Part shown: positions 16,316-24,948 of the stretch, piece after piece | How positions within the stretch are numbered: the first letter of the stretch is position 1 | How the letters are laid out: every line of letters begins with the position of its first letter | NCBI GenBank assembly: GCA_007679095.1 | Contig: VEFU01000047.1 | Location: forward strand, 1-33,653 | Length of the DNA: 33,653 bases | Direction: 5' to 3' | Origin: Paenibacillus bovis | GTDB lineage: Bacteria > Bacillota > Bacilli > Bacillales > Bacillaceae_C | Notes under the pieces: model-generated | Told to the model about the DNA's origin: nothing | The model's input: the letters and a program-made list of their open reading frames with translations, nothing else | Database searches by the model: none | Program-made: the position numbers and the translations under genes

Positions 16316-16903
16316 TTAATCTTCATTTTTCCCAACTATCCCATAGAAAAATAACTTTGTTAAGTCTTCTGTCATAGGGAGGAGGGAATTAGCGTTATCA
16401 GGTCGTTGCATATATTCTTTAAACATTTGAATATAAAACAGTATTGCTTCGTTTGAAATGGAAGGATCAATATATCCTTGTTCTTTTCCTTCATTAAAAA
16501 GTTCGATAAACTTTGGCAGGGCTTTTTCCGCATAGAACTCTTCAATAAAGTTATTTTCCTCTGTATACTCCTTCATAAAATCTTGGAAAAAGCTAGCGTG
16601 GATATGATTAGCGATATCTGATTTTTGAAAAATAATTCTTTTTACTTTTTCAGGGAAAGTAAGGTCACTCTGAAAAAGTTCCTCATATTCACTCCAAACC
16701 TTATTAATGTAATAAATAATTACTTCCTGGATTAATTTATCTTTGCTCTCATAATAATTATAAATTGTTACTTGGGATACATTCGCTCTTTTCGCGATTT
16801 CTGCAATCGATACTTTCTGAGTTCCAAATTCGATAAACAGTGATAATGCTGCCTCTAAAATTTGTAGCTTTTTTTGTTCTCTACGGCGTTCAAATCCATC
16901 CAC
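16316..16903 (-). CDS. TetR family regulator, divergent to ABC exporter
   Basis: About 195 residues from GTG 16903 (GAGGTG 6 nt upstream); GTG 16912 overlaps the ribosome site. The HTH is LQILEAALSLFIEFGTQKVS then IAEIAKRANVSQVTIYNYYE. The gene is divergent from the ABC exporter genes across a 150-bp region with dyads, so it probably controls both directions. The ligand domain is not informative. Confidence 0.88.
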   Translation of the reverse strand: MDGFERRREQKKLQILEAALSLFIEFGTQKVSIAEIAKRANVSQVTIYNYYESKDKLIQEVIIYYINKVWSEYEELFQSDLTFPEKVKRIIFQKSDIANHIHASFFQDFMKEYTEENNFIEEFYAEKALPKFIELFNEGKEQGYIDPSISNEAILFYIQMFKEYMQRPDNANSLLPMTEDLTKLFFYGIVGKNED

Positions 16904-16970
16904 TTTTTTCACCTCGATAATAGTGTAATGAAATTTATGTAATAAAACAATAAATATATTTCATAAACTC

Positions 16971-17024
16971 TTGTCAGGGATATAATTTAACTATATTATG
17001 AACTATGTAAGGTGAAATATTTCA
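16971..17024 (+). promoter_or_regulatory. Promoter and palindrome of second ABC operon
   Basis: TTGTCA (16971-16976), 17 bp, TATTAT (16994-16999). A perfect 12-bp palindrome TGAAATATTTCA lies just downstream (17013-17024). A second ATGAAAT ... ATTTCAT pair lies between about 16927 and 16964 near the TetR promoter. The repeated TGAAAT half-site is a likely TetR operator. Confidence 0.6.
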
Positions 17025-17056
17025 AAACTATATATAGAGTTAAAGGAGGATACCCA

Positions 17057-17968
17057 ATGACGATTATAAAAACTATGAATCTAACAAAAAAGTTCGGTAA
17101 ATTTACTGCATTAGATGGTGTGAATATAGAGGTGAATAAAGGAGAAGTTTTTGGATTCATTGGTCCTAATGGGGCAGGGAAATCCACAACAATACGGGTT
17201 TTGCTCGGAATGTTGAAGGCAACGTCTGGTGAAGCGAAGATTTTTGGGAAGGATGCTTGGAAGGATGCGATTGAAATTCATAAAAAGATCGCTTATGTTC
17301 CAGGAGATGTGAATCTGTGGCCAAACCTCTCTGGTGGAGAAGTAATTGATTTATTTTTGAGGATGCGTGGCAATGGAAGTGCCAATCGCCGTGATGAAAT
17401 GATAGAAAGATTTAATTTAGATCCAAGGAAAAAATGTCGAACGTATTCGAAAGGAAATAGGCAAAAAGTTGCGCTTATTGCTGCTTTTGCAGCAGATGCA
17501 GATTTATATATATTAGATGAGCCTACTTCAGGTTTAGATCCATTAATGGAAAATATATTTCAGGAGTGTGTCCAAGAAGTAAAAGACAGAGGAAAAAGTG
17601 TGCTTCTTTCCAGTCATATACTATCTGAAGTGGAGAAACTTTGTGATAAAGTAGCGATTATTCGTCAAGGTAAGATAATTGAAACAGGCACATTAAATGA
17701 GTTACGACACTTAACACGAACGAATTTAGTTATTCAGACGCGAGAGCCGCTTCCTCATTTACATGAAGTAAAAGGAGTACACAATCTACAAGAGAATGGA
17801 TCAGAGTTAAAATTTCAAGTCGATACGGAAGAATTAGATACCGTCATTCGCTATATTAGTCCATTTGGTATTTTAAAACTGGAAAGTGCTCCACCAACAT
17901 TAGAGGATCTATTTATGCGTCACTATCAAGGAGCAGCAAACCACTCTAAAGATAGTGTGGGGGGATGA
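17057..17968 (+). CDS. ABC exporter ATP-binding protein
   Basis: 303 residues from ATG 17057, preceded by AAAGGAGG. Walker A GPNGAGKS is at 36-43 and Walker B YILDEP at 151-156, with the switch His in SSHILSE (186). The signature is YSKGNRQK at 130-137 instead of LSGGQ, as in several antibiotic-exporter ATPases. A ~75-residue C-terminal domain (after residue 225) is typical of DrrA-like subunits. It pairs with the permease encoded 4 bp downstream. Confidence 0.92.
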   Translation: MTIIKTMNLTKKFGKFTALDGVNIEVNKGEVFGFIGPNGAGKSTTIRVLLGMLKATSGEAKIFGKDAWKDAIEIHKKIAYVPGDVNLWPNLSGGEVIDLFLRMRGNGSANRRDEMIERFNLDPRKKCRTYSKGNRQKVALIAAFAADADLYILDEPTSGLDPLMENIFQECVQEVKDRGKSVLLSSHILSEVEKLCDKVAIIRQGKIIETGTLNELRHLTRTNLVIQTREPLPHLHEVKGVHNLQENGSELKFQVDTEELDTVIRYISPFGILKLESAPPTLEDLFMRHYQGAANHSKDSVGG

Positions 17969-17972
17969 TGTA

Positions 17973-19583
17973 ATGAACGAAAAATATTTTAAAGGGACAA
18001 TGGAATTAACGAAATTACTATTTCGCCAAGATAGAAAGAAAATAATCATATGGTTGCTTGGATTAATTGTTGTCACTATTGCCGCTGCCTACTCTTATCC
18101 TGACATTTATAAAGATGAGCCATCTAAACAAGCATTTGCATTGACAATGGATAATCCAGCGATGGTGGCGATGCTTGGTCCCGGTTATAGTGATGAGCAT
18201 TATTTACAATCGATTGGGACTTTATTTGCTCATGAAATGTTATTATTTTCAGTTGTTGCAGTAGCGATTATGAATATCTTATTAGTTGGTAGAAGTACGA
18301 GGGCAGATGAAGAAGATGGCCGAATTGAATTAATCAGAGCACTTCCTGTTGGGCGTTTAACTTATGTAACATCCTCTATGATAGTTATTCTAATAACGAA
18401 TATCCTTTTAGTTATACTCATAGGATTCGGGTTAATGGCGCTAGGAATAAATGGACTGAACGCAGAAAGTGCCTTTTTATATGGGGCAATTTTAGGGTCA
18501 TCGGGTATCATATTTGCTGCATTTACAGCTGTTTTTGCTCAACTTGCAGAAACATCAAGAGAAACTACAACTCTTGCCTTTGGCTTTTTAATAATGACAT
18601 ACCTTATTCGTGCAACCGGTGATGTTAGTAATGAAACAGTAGCACTAATTTCTCCACTTGGTTGGATGGTAAGGACAGGTGTATTTGCAGACAATGACTG
18701 GTGGCCAGTTATTGTAGCTCTAGCTCTCAGTGTTGTGATTATTGCGCTAGCTTTTTATTTAAATGTGATTCGAGATATTGGCTCTGGCTTTTTCCCGGCA
18801 AGAAAAGGAAGAAAACATGCTTCCACTTTCTTATTAACACCGTTTGGTTTAGCGTGGAGATTACAAAGGACCAGCATTGTATCGTGGGCAATTGGACTAT
18901 TTGCTCTAAGTGCGTCCTTCGGTGCAATATTAGGAGATCTTGAAATGTATTTTGCAGATAATGAATTTGTTCAAGCATTTCTTCCAAGTGACGCAGGTTA
19001 TACAATGACAGAACAATTTATTACACTACTTATGGCTATTATGGCTCTACTAAGTACAATTCCCGTTGTTCAGGCAGTATTGAAACTAAAAGGGGAAGAG
19101 AGTAAGGATAGAATTGACCATTATTTTAGTCGAGCAGTGTCTAGAACAAAACTTCTTGCTAGTTATTATGGACTCGCATTCGTTCTAAGCTTTTTATATC
19201 AAGTACTTGTTGCAATTGGATTATGGTCTGTTGGTGCAGCAGTAATGGATGAAGGATTATCTTTTACAACAACCATTTCATCAGCAATTGTCTATTTACC
19301 TGCAATGTGGCTGTTGGTTGCTTTTGCTGTTTTTTTCATTGGTGTACTTCCAAAAGCAACAGGATTCATTTGGTTTTATGTCATCTATTGTTTCATTGTA
19401 ATTTATCTAGGTGGTATTCTCGATTTTCCAAAATGGATGAATGCTATTTCGCCATTTGATCATATACCACAAATTCCTGCTGATGATATGAAGGTTATAC
19501 CATTAATTACGTTAACGATTATGACACTTCTTATTACTCTTCTTGGCTTTGTTGGCTATAAGCGAAGGGATATACGGGGTTGA
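17973..19583 (+). CDS. ABC exporter permease, polyketide-export type
   Basis: 536 residues from ATG 17973 (GGGGGATG upstream); GTG 17955 overlaps the ATPase gene and has no ribosome site. About twelve hydrophobic helices in two similar halves, and charged loops such as RSTRADEEDGRIELIRALPV (first half) and KGEESKDRIDHYFSRAVSR (second half). These paired E-R-E loops are characteristic of the COG3559 'exporter of polyketide antibiotics' permeases. No biosynthetic genes are nearby; a self-protection or detoxification role is more likely. Confidence 0.87.
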   Translation: MNEKYFKGTMELTKLLFRQDRKKIIIWLLGLIVVTIAAAYSYPDIYKDEPSKQAFALTMDNPAMVAMLGPGYSDEHYLQSIGTLFAHEMLLFSVVAVAIMNILLVGRSTRADEEDGRIELIRALPVGRLTYVTSSMIVILITNILLVILIGFGLMALGINGLNAESAFLYGAILGSSGIIFAAFTAVFAQLAETSRETTTLAFGFLIMTYLIRATGDVSNETVALISPLGWMVRTGVFADNDWWPVIVALALSVVIIALAFYLNVIRDIGSGFFPARKGRKHASTFLLTPFGLAWRLQRTSIVSWAIGLFALSASFGAILGDLEMYFADNEFVQAFLPSDAGYTMTEQFITLLMAIMALLSTIPVVQAVLKLKGEESKDRIDHYFSRAVSRTKLLASYYGLAFVLSFLYQVLVAIGLWSVGAAVMDEGLSFTTTISSAIVYLPAMWLLVAFAVFFIGVLPKATGFIWFYVIYCFIVIYLGGILDFPKWMNAISPFDHIPQIPADDMKVIPLITLTIMTLLITLLGFVGYKRRDIRG

Positions 19584-19595
19584 TTTGTTTATTTA

Positions 19596-19630
19596 AAAGC
19601 ATGGAGTATTAATCTTCATGCTTTATTTAT
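19596..19630 (+). terminator. Terminator of second ABC operon
   Basis: AAAGCATG (19596-19603) pairs with CATGCTTT (19617-19624), followed by ATTTATTTG. Confidence 0.75.
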
Positions 19631-19666
19631 TTGCAACATAAGTTGAAATGTAGTGGGTGAGCGATT

Positions 19667-19688
19667 ACCTTTTTCCAATCAAAAAGGT
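19667..19688. repeat. Inverted repeat upstream of aminopeptidase
   Basis: ACCTTTTT (19667-19674) and AAAAAGGT (19681-19688) form a perfect 8-bp dyad with a 6-nt spacer, 130 bp upstream of the aminopeptidase start. It is followed by AT rather than a T tract. It could be an operator or a remnant hairpin; a TATAAT lies downstream at 19754-19759. Confidence 0.4.
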
Positions 19689-19817
19689 GAATTATAAATT
19701 CATTACTTGCACTGGAGGGTAAAAGGTAGTATTTTTTTATTTTAAGACAAAGATATAATAAAAATGTTACATACACATTTAAAACATTCTCTATTAGAGA
19801 AAAGGAGGAACTATTTT

Positions 19818-21059
19818 ATGTTACCTAACTTTCAAGAAAATCTACAAAAATACGCAAGACTTTTAGTGGCAAAAGGAATTAATGTTCAACCGGGTGATTG
19901 GGTAAAAATGACGATTTCCGTTGATCAAGCACCTCTCGCTCGACTGATTACAAAAGAAGCTTACGCGCTAGGGGCTGAAAAAGTTATCGTAAAATGGTCA
20001 GACGATGACATAAGCAAATTACATTATTTACATCAGCCAACAGAGGTACTAACAGATATACCGCAATATGAAATTGATGAGTCTGAGGACCATGTATTGA
20101 ATCACCGAGTTAGTCGACTTTCCATTATCTCTAGTGACCCTGGTTTATTAAATGGGGTAGACCCAGCAAAAGTATCAGCATATCAAAAAGTGGCGGGGAA
20201 AGCATTTGAAGCACAACGAAAAGCAACACAAAACGATGATTTAAAATGGACGGTTGCAGGAGCAGCAGGAGCAGCATGGGCAGCGACGGTATTCCCTGAT
20301 TTAAAAACATCTGAAGAACAAGTTGATGCATTATGGGATCAAATTTTCAAAACATGTCGAGTATACGAAGATGATCCAGTTGCTACTTGGGATCGTCATA
20401 AAGAACTATTGGATGAGAAAGCAGCAAAATTAAACGAAATTCAGTTCGATAAACTTCACTACAAAGCACCAGGAACGGATTTAACTTTAGGTTTACCAAA
20501 GAATCATATTTGGGCGAGTGCTGGTAGTGTAAATCCAAAAGGTGAAGAATTTATCGCTAACATGCCAACAGAAGAAGTATTTACAGCTCCAGATACTCGT
20601 AGAATGGATGGCGTTGTCCGTAGTACAAAACCATTGAGTTATGCAGGTAATCTAATTACAGGCATGGAAGTTCACTTTAAAGACGGTAAAATTGTGGATA
20701 TTTCCGCAGAAACAGGCGATGAAATCATCAAGAAATTAGTATTTGATAATGAAGGTGGAACAGGACTAGGTGAGGTCGCACTCGTTCCGGATCCATCTCC
20801 AATTTCCCAATCTGGAATTACATTCTTCAACACATTATTTGATGAAAATGCATCTAACCACTTGGCTATTGGTTCTGCTTACCCTACAACTATTGAAGGT
20901 GGAACAAAAATGAGTAAAGAGGAACTAGAAGCGAACGGAATGAATGTTTCTACCGTTCATGTTGATTTCATGATTGGTTCTAAAGAAATGGATATTGACG
21001 GTATTAAACAAGATGGCACCGTTGTACCTATCTTCCGTAATGGAGACTGGGCAATTTAA
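19818..21059 (+). CDS. Aminopeptidase, peptidase family M29
   Basis: 413 residues, the usual length of M29 enzymes (AmpS/AmpT). ATG 19818 follows AAAGGAGGAA. The co-catalytic metal residues of the family are visible: Glu in PTEEVFTAPD (about 253), Glu in GTGLGEVALV (about 320), His in ASNHLAIGSAYP (about 348) and Tyr nearby (about 355), and His and Asp in VHVDFMIG (about 380-382). It is a cytoplasmic dimeric metal-dependent aminopeptidase that removes N-terminal residues from short peptides. Single gene with its own promoter and a terminator. Confidence 0.93.
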   Translation: MLPNFQENLQKYARLLVAKGINVQPGDWVKMTISVDQAPLARLITKEAYALGAEKVIVKWSDDDISKLHYLHQPTEVLTDIPQYEIDESEDHVLNHRVSRLSIISSDPGLLNGVDPAKVSAYQKVAGKAFEAQRKATQNDDLKWTVAGAAGAAWAATVFPDLKTSEEQVDALWDQIFKTCRVYEDDPVATWDRHKELLDEKAAKLNEIQFDKLHYKAPGTDLTLGLPKNHIWASAGSVNPKGEEFIANMPTEEVFTAPDTRRMDGVVRSTKPLSYAGNLITGMEVHFKDGKIVDISAETGDEIIKKLVFDNEGGTGLGEVALVPDPSPISQSGITFFNTLFDENASNHLAIGSAYPTTIEGGTKMSKEELEANGMNVSTVHVDFMIGSKEMDIDGIKQDGTVVPIFRNGDWAI

Positions 21060-21070
21060 AATATCTTTAA

Positions 21071-21112
21071 AAAACAAAACCCTAATGAGCAAAAGCATGC
21101 TTATTAGGGTTT
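21071..21112. terminator. Bidirectional terminator
   Basis: AAACCCTAAT (21077-21086) pairs with ATTAGGGTTT (21103-21112), with inner AGCA/TGCT pairs. The minus strand continues TGTTTTTTAAAG, the stronger direction; the plus strand continues CTTCTC. It separates the aminopeptidase and UvrA-like genes. Confidence 0.82.
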
Positions 21113-21130
21113 CTTCTCATTGTTTGGCAG

Positions 21131-23407
21131 TTATATCAATTGCATCCTAACCCCATCTTTCAACCACTTCGCTGTCACCGTATCTGCATCGAGCATCTCT
21201 TCAGGTGTGCCATCAAATAAAATACGTCCGCCTTGTTTTCCTCCGCCTGGCCCCATCTCGATGACCCAGTCGCTCGCGGCAATAAAATCTAGATTATGTT
21301 CAATAATGATAACTGAATTCCCTCTGTTTACTAATTTTTGAAATACTTCTAATAGCTTTCCATTATCTTGTGTGTGTAGCCCTAACGATGGCTCATCAAG
21401 TAAATATATTTGCCCTTCTTTTTGTAAGTGACTAGCTAATTTTAAACGTTGAAGTTCGCCTCCACTTAAAGAGCTTGTGGTTTGTCCGAGTGTCAAATAT
21501 CCTAGCCCAACATCTTTTAGCGTACTTACTCTTTTAATAATTTTTGGCTGTTTAAAATAGTGAACTGCCTCGTCTATCGTTAAATCTAAAATCTCCACTA
21601 TATTTTTATCTTGGTAGCGAAACTTAAGCGCCTCGTCTGAATACCTAGTCCCACTACATGCTTCACACGGAATGGTCACGGGATCTGCGAATGCGACGTC
21701 TGGTGTTAAGATCCCTTTTCCACTACAGACAGGACATGCGCCTAAAGAGTTAAACGTAAACAAGCCAGCTGGTTGTCCCGTTTCTTTTGAAAAAATTGAA
21801 CGAATATCATCCATAATTCCCATATATGTCGCAAGTGTTGAACGCGTAGAGATACCTATACTCGCTTGGTCTACTTTGATTGTTTCAGGATATCTTTCTA
21901 TGAATGCTCCCAACATTAATGAACTTTTTCCCGAACCAGAAACACCACAAATCGAGACTAATATATTTTTAGGAATGTTTACGTTGATGTTTTTTAAATT
22001 ATTATGGTTCGCATTTTTTATTGTAAAATTACTTTTTATTTCTCTAGGTTTTTTGTTGATTTTTATCGGTTCTTTTAAAATCATACCGGTTGGTGTGTTG
22101 TGTAGACCGTCTAAACTTCCTTGATAGACAACTTCTCCTCCATACACACCTGCGCCTGGTCCCATTTCAATAATTTCATCCGCCTCTTTAATCACGGCAA
22201 GGTCATGTTCAATGACAATGACCGTATTATATTGAGCCTTTATATTTTTCATCATCTGTATTAACATATCTGTTTCCTCTGGATGAAGTCCTGCACTTGG
22301 TTCGTCGAAAATATAGGTAATATTGTTGAGGCTAGAGCCTAAATGACGAGCAATTTTTACCCTTTGTGCTTCACCACCAGACAACGTCCCAACTTTTCTC
22401 GATAAAGTTAAATAGCCTAACCCCATGTCAATAAGCTGTTTTACTTGTGGAATGATTTGTTTCGCAATATCTTCTCCCATCGGAACTTTAATTTTCTTAA
22501 GTTCTTCCAGTAGTTCAGTCAACTCTAATTGATCATATTCGGCAATATTTAACCCATATATTTTACATTCCAAAACTTTTGGATTTAGTCCTGAACCTTG
22601 ACAAGTTGGGCATAAAGATCGGGTTGATACAGCCAATACATCATCTTGGCTCACTCCTTTTAGCTTTGAAACATCTCGATTTATATATAGACGAATAAAT
22701 CTCGGCAATATCCCATCCCAATCATGTCGTTGAGGTCCATGTTTTGTATGAAACGGTGCATTTACCTTTTCACCTTCTGGGGGACCATAGATGAAAAGAC
22801 GGCGTTTATCCTCTGGATAGTCTTTAATTGGGAGGTCGGGGTCAAATAATCCACAAGTCATCATCCATCTGCCCTGCCACCCTGAAGACGATAATGGTTT
22901 AAATTTCACTGCATACTCTCGAAGCGACTTATCTAAATCAATCAGTTTATTTACATCCGGCTGAACGACCTCTCCAAATCCACTACATTGTGGACAGCGA
23001 CCAAATGAACTTTGACTGGAAAATTCATTTGCAGAGCCAATCGATGGCTTACCAATCCTTGAAAACAATAGGCGAATTAAAGGATGGATATCCATATACG
23101 TCCCAACTGTTGAACGAGAATTTCCTCCGACAGCACGTTGTTCAACGACGACAACAGGGCTTAAGTTTTGCATAAAATCTGCTTGGGGCCTTTCGTATCT
23201 TGGCATTTGATATCTGACGTAGTGAGGATAGTTCAACGTCATTTGTCTTCTACTTTCTTGTGCTAACGTATCAAAGACAACAGAGCTTTTTCCTGAACCT
23301 GAAAGGCCTGTAAATACAATGATTTTCCTTTTGGGTATATGTAAATCTATATTTTTTAAATTATTTTCTCTTAAGCCTTTTAAAATGATTTCATCTTTAC
23401 CTTCCAA
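21131..23407 (-). CDS. Short UvrA-like double-ABC protein
   Basis: 758 residues, against ~940-960 for canonical UvrA. Both ABC halves are present: Walker A GLSGSGKS at 34-41 and GVSGSGKS at 488-495; signatures LSGGEAQ at 342-348 and LSGGELQ near 655; Walker B FDEPSAGLH and LDEPSLGLH. Zinc-type Cys pairs occur at 138/141, 266/269, 558/561 and 581/584. The missing ~200 residues correspond mainly to the UvrB-binding and insertion regions, placing it with UvrA2/DrrC-like proteins linked to drug tolerance rather than with the repair enzyme. TTG 23407 follows GAGGTG by 8 nt. DNA binding is expected; the role is unproven. Confidence 0.85.
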   Translation of the reverse strand: MEGKDEIILKGLRENNLKNIDLHIPKRKIIVFTGLSGSGKSSVVFDTLAQESRRQMTLNYPHYVRYQMPRYERPQADFMQNLSPVVVVEQRAVGGNSRSTVGTYMDIHPLIRLLFSRIGKPSIGSANEFSSQSSFGRCPQCSGFGEVVQPDVNKLIDLDKSLREYAVKFKPLSSSGWQGRWMMTCGLFDPDLPIKDYPEDKRRLFIYGPPEGEKVNAPFHTKHGPQRHDWDGILPRFIRLYINRDVSKLKGVSQDDVLAVSTRSLCPTCQGSGLNPKVLECKIYGLNIAEYDQLELTELLEELKKIKVPMGEDIAKQIIPQVKQLIDMGLGYLTLSRKVGTLSGGEAQRVKIARHLGSSLNNITYIFDEPSAGLHPEETDMLIQMMKNIKAQYNTVIVIEHDLAVIKEADEIIEMGPGAGVYGGEVVYQGSLDGLHNTPTGMILKEPIKINKKPREIKSNFTIKNANHNNLKNINVNIPKNILVSICGVSGSGKSSLMLGAFIERYPETIKVDQASIGISTRSTLATYMGIMDDIRSIFSKETGQPAGLFTFNSLGACPVCSGKGILTPDVAFADPVTIPCEACSGTRYSDEALKFRYQDKNIVEILDLTIDEAVHYFKQPKIIKRVSTLKDVGLGYLTLGQTTSSLSGGELQRLKLASHLQKEGQIYLLDEPSLGLHTQDNGKLLEVFQKLVNRGNSVIIIEHNLDFIAASDWVIEMGPGGGKQGGRILFDGTPEEMLDADTVTAKWLKDGVRMQLI

Positions 23408-23440
23408 CTTGATTTCACCTCTTACTAATTCCGTTTGTTA

Positions 23441-23457
23441 AAGGTTTAGCCAACCTT
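23441..23457. repeat. Small dyad in UvrA-like leader
   Basis: AAGGTT (23441-23446) and AACCTT (23452-23457) form a dyad about 35-50 bp upstream of the UvrA-like start. A second TTGGT/ACCAA dyad follows. Possible operator or leader hairpin of a drug-responsive gene; short and weak. Confidence 0.3.
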
Positions 23458-23675
23458 GGTAAATTAAAACCAATTTATATTCCTGTATTCACTCTTCATA
23501 CAAGCTTTACCTTCTCCTTGTCTTAACAATAGGAAATCTTTCTGTCTACTTTTCTAGGGTATAAAAAATTCTCTTTCTATTTATCATACACTTTTTCTCA
23601 AGATGGAGCGGGTGTCATGATTCAGCAAGCTAATCAATGATTTACTACTTAAAATGAAAGCTCTGTTAAACTCTG

Positions 23676-24536
23676 TTGTTGATTTTCGCTCCTGTACACT
23701 CGCTTTCCGCGGGCACGGCCTCAGCTAACTTGGCAAAGAAAACCGCTTTGCCAAGTGGATCTTCGGTTCGTGCTGTTCCCGCAGGAGCGTTATTAGTGTG
23801 GAATCAACTTGCTCAACGTTCTATTGAAGTGCCAGGAGTATGTTGGGTCCAAATAAATACAATTGCCGAAGCTGCAGGAGTATCTAGATCCACCGTTGAG
23901 CGTGCAATTCGGTTATTTAAAAAGTTAGGGGTTATCGAAGTAAAAGAAACTATTAGACCTAAAACTGGTGGCGATGGCGCAAACATTTATGTTTTCCAAA
24001 AATTAGGTGAAGGGGCGGAAATGAAGGGGCGCGAAGATACTCCAAAGCCTTGTCCTACAAGTGTTGAGGGCCCAGAATCAAAAAACGATACTAAAATTTC
24101 TTTAGACTTAGATAAATATATTAATCATTTAAATACTACACGTACTCCATACATAAAATATGTTCCAAAATCCTTACAACACTTTCAAGCCTTTTTTGGT
24201 AAGCGAATCAAAGATATTTATGCACGTGTTTGGTTAGCAGCTAAGAAATTAGGTTTAAAGATAGATCAAGCAACAATGCAACAAATTGGATTTATAGCCA
24301 TGGAAACATTAAAACGTTATGCCAAAGAAGGGAAATCATTAAGTGAGGAACAACAATACAAATGTGCTTATGTTATTGCGTACAAGCAGTTACAACAACG
24401 TATAGACAATGGGGATATCATTGATTTTAATATCTTTTATGGTAGCCTTCTTGAAAAAATTAGCACGAAGAAGGTTTATTCTCCTATGCCTAAAAATGAA
24501 GACTACACCCAATTAGATGAATTAGGGGTGTATTAA
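23676..24536 (+). CDS. HTH replication-type protein, remodelled N terminus
   Basis: 286 codons from TTG 23676. From about residue 40 on it reads as a plasmid replication/HTH protein: WVQINTIAEAAGVSRSTVER then AIRLFKKLGVIEVKETI (winged HTH), a TGGDGANIYVFQK wing, a hydrophilic linker (about 110-150) and a helical C-terminal domain. Such proteins sit beside mob genes in Bacillus plasmids. The first ~40 codons come from a GC-rich repeat (23678-23808) that differs sharply from the rest in base use, so the native N terminus has been replaced or lost. Whether it is expressed is unclear: no ribosome site precedes TTG 23676. The DUF771 gene follows after 2 nt. Confidence 0.6.
   Translation: MLIFAPVHSLSAGTASANLAKKTALPSGSSVRAVPAGALLVWNQLAQRSIEVPGVCWVQINTIAEAAGVSRSTVERAIRLFKKLGVIEVKETIRPKTGGDGANIYVFQKLGEGAEMKGREDTPKPCPTSVEGPESKNDTKISLDLDKYINHLNTTRTPYIKYVPKSLQHFQAFFGKRIKDIYARVWLAAKKLGLKIDQATMQQIGFIAMETLKRYAKEGKSLSEEQQYKCAYVIAYKQLQQRIDNGDIIDFNIFYGSLLEKISTKKVYSPMPKNEDYTQLDELGVY
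23678..23808. repeat. ~130-bp GC-rich mosaic repeat with nested dyads
   Basis: Terminal GTTGATT (23678-23684) and AATCAAC (23802-23808) enclose CGCTCCTG (23687-23694) and CAGGAGCG (23782-23789), then GCGGG/CCCGC and GCACG/CGTGC, then a hairpin CTTGGCAAAG / CTTTGCCAAG around 23729-23755. Elements of this design (TTGATT..CGCT..CCGCGGG ... GCAGGAG..AATCAA) are recalled from many Bacillaceae genomes as dispersed non-coding repeats. It is far richer in GC than its surroundings and lies exactly at the boundary between chromosome-like genes and the mobilisation region. Confidence 0.7.
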
Positions 24537-24538
24537 GC

Positions 24539-24874
24539 ATGGTAAATCAAAAGCTAAATGTCACCTTATCTATAGAGATTCCAAAAGAATACGTGCTGAT
24601 AACAAAAATTGAACTAGAAGAATTAAAACGTAATGAATTAACGGGTGTTTATTGGAGCATGAAAGATTTAGAACAACGTACAGGGAAAAAACATGAGTGG
24701 ATTAAAGAAAATATTCTTTATCCAACACGATTCAAAAAGATATTGGATATAGATAATGGCGGTTTTGTTTATTACCCTAAATCGCAAGGGCAAACATGGA
24801 CCTTTCAAGCAACTGAAATGGCGAGTTTTTTAGATACCTATTTTGGAAAAATATTTAGCAGCAAGCACACCTAA
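24539..24874 (+). CDS. DUF771 family protein
   Basis: 111 residues. The body VYWSMKDLEQRTGKKHEWIK then ENILYPTRFKKILD is typical of DUF771, small proteins found in phages and plasmids and related to excisionase or DNA-binding modules. ATG follows TTAGGGGTG, 2 nt after the preceding stop, so it is co-transcribed with the replication-type gene. It could bind DNA at the replication or recombination site; function not established. Confidence 0.7.
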   Translation: MVNQKLNVTLSIEIPKEYVLITKIELEELKRNELTGVYWSMKDLEQRTGKKHEWIKENILYPTRFKKILDIDNGGFVYYPKSQGQTWTFQATEMASFLDTYFGKIFSSKHT

Positions 24875-24902
24875 AAAAGGATTTTTTAGTAGATTATTTG
24901 CT

Positions 24903-24942
24903 AAAAAGTAGACATGACTACCTTATGGAAGCCATGTCTACT
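24903..24942 (-). terminator. Terminator of mobilisation operon
   Basis: AGTAGACATG (24907-24916) pairs with CATGTCTACT (24933-24942). On the minus strand the stem runs into TTTTTAG. It starts 7 bp after the relaxase stop. Confidence 0.85.
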
Positions 24943-24948
24943 GAAACA

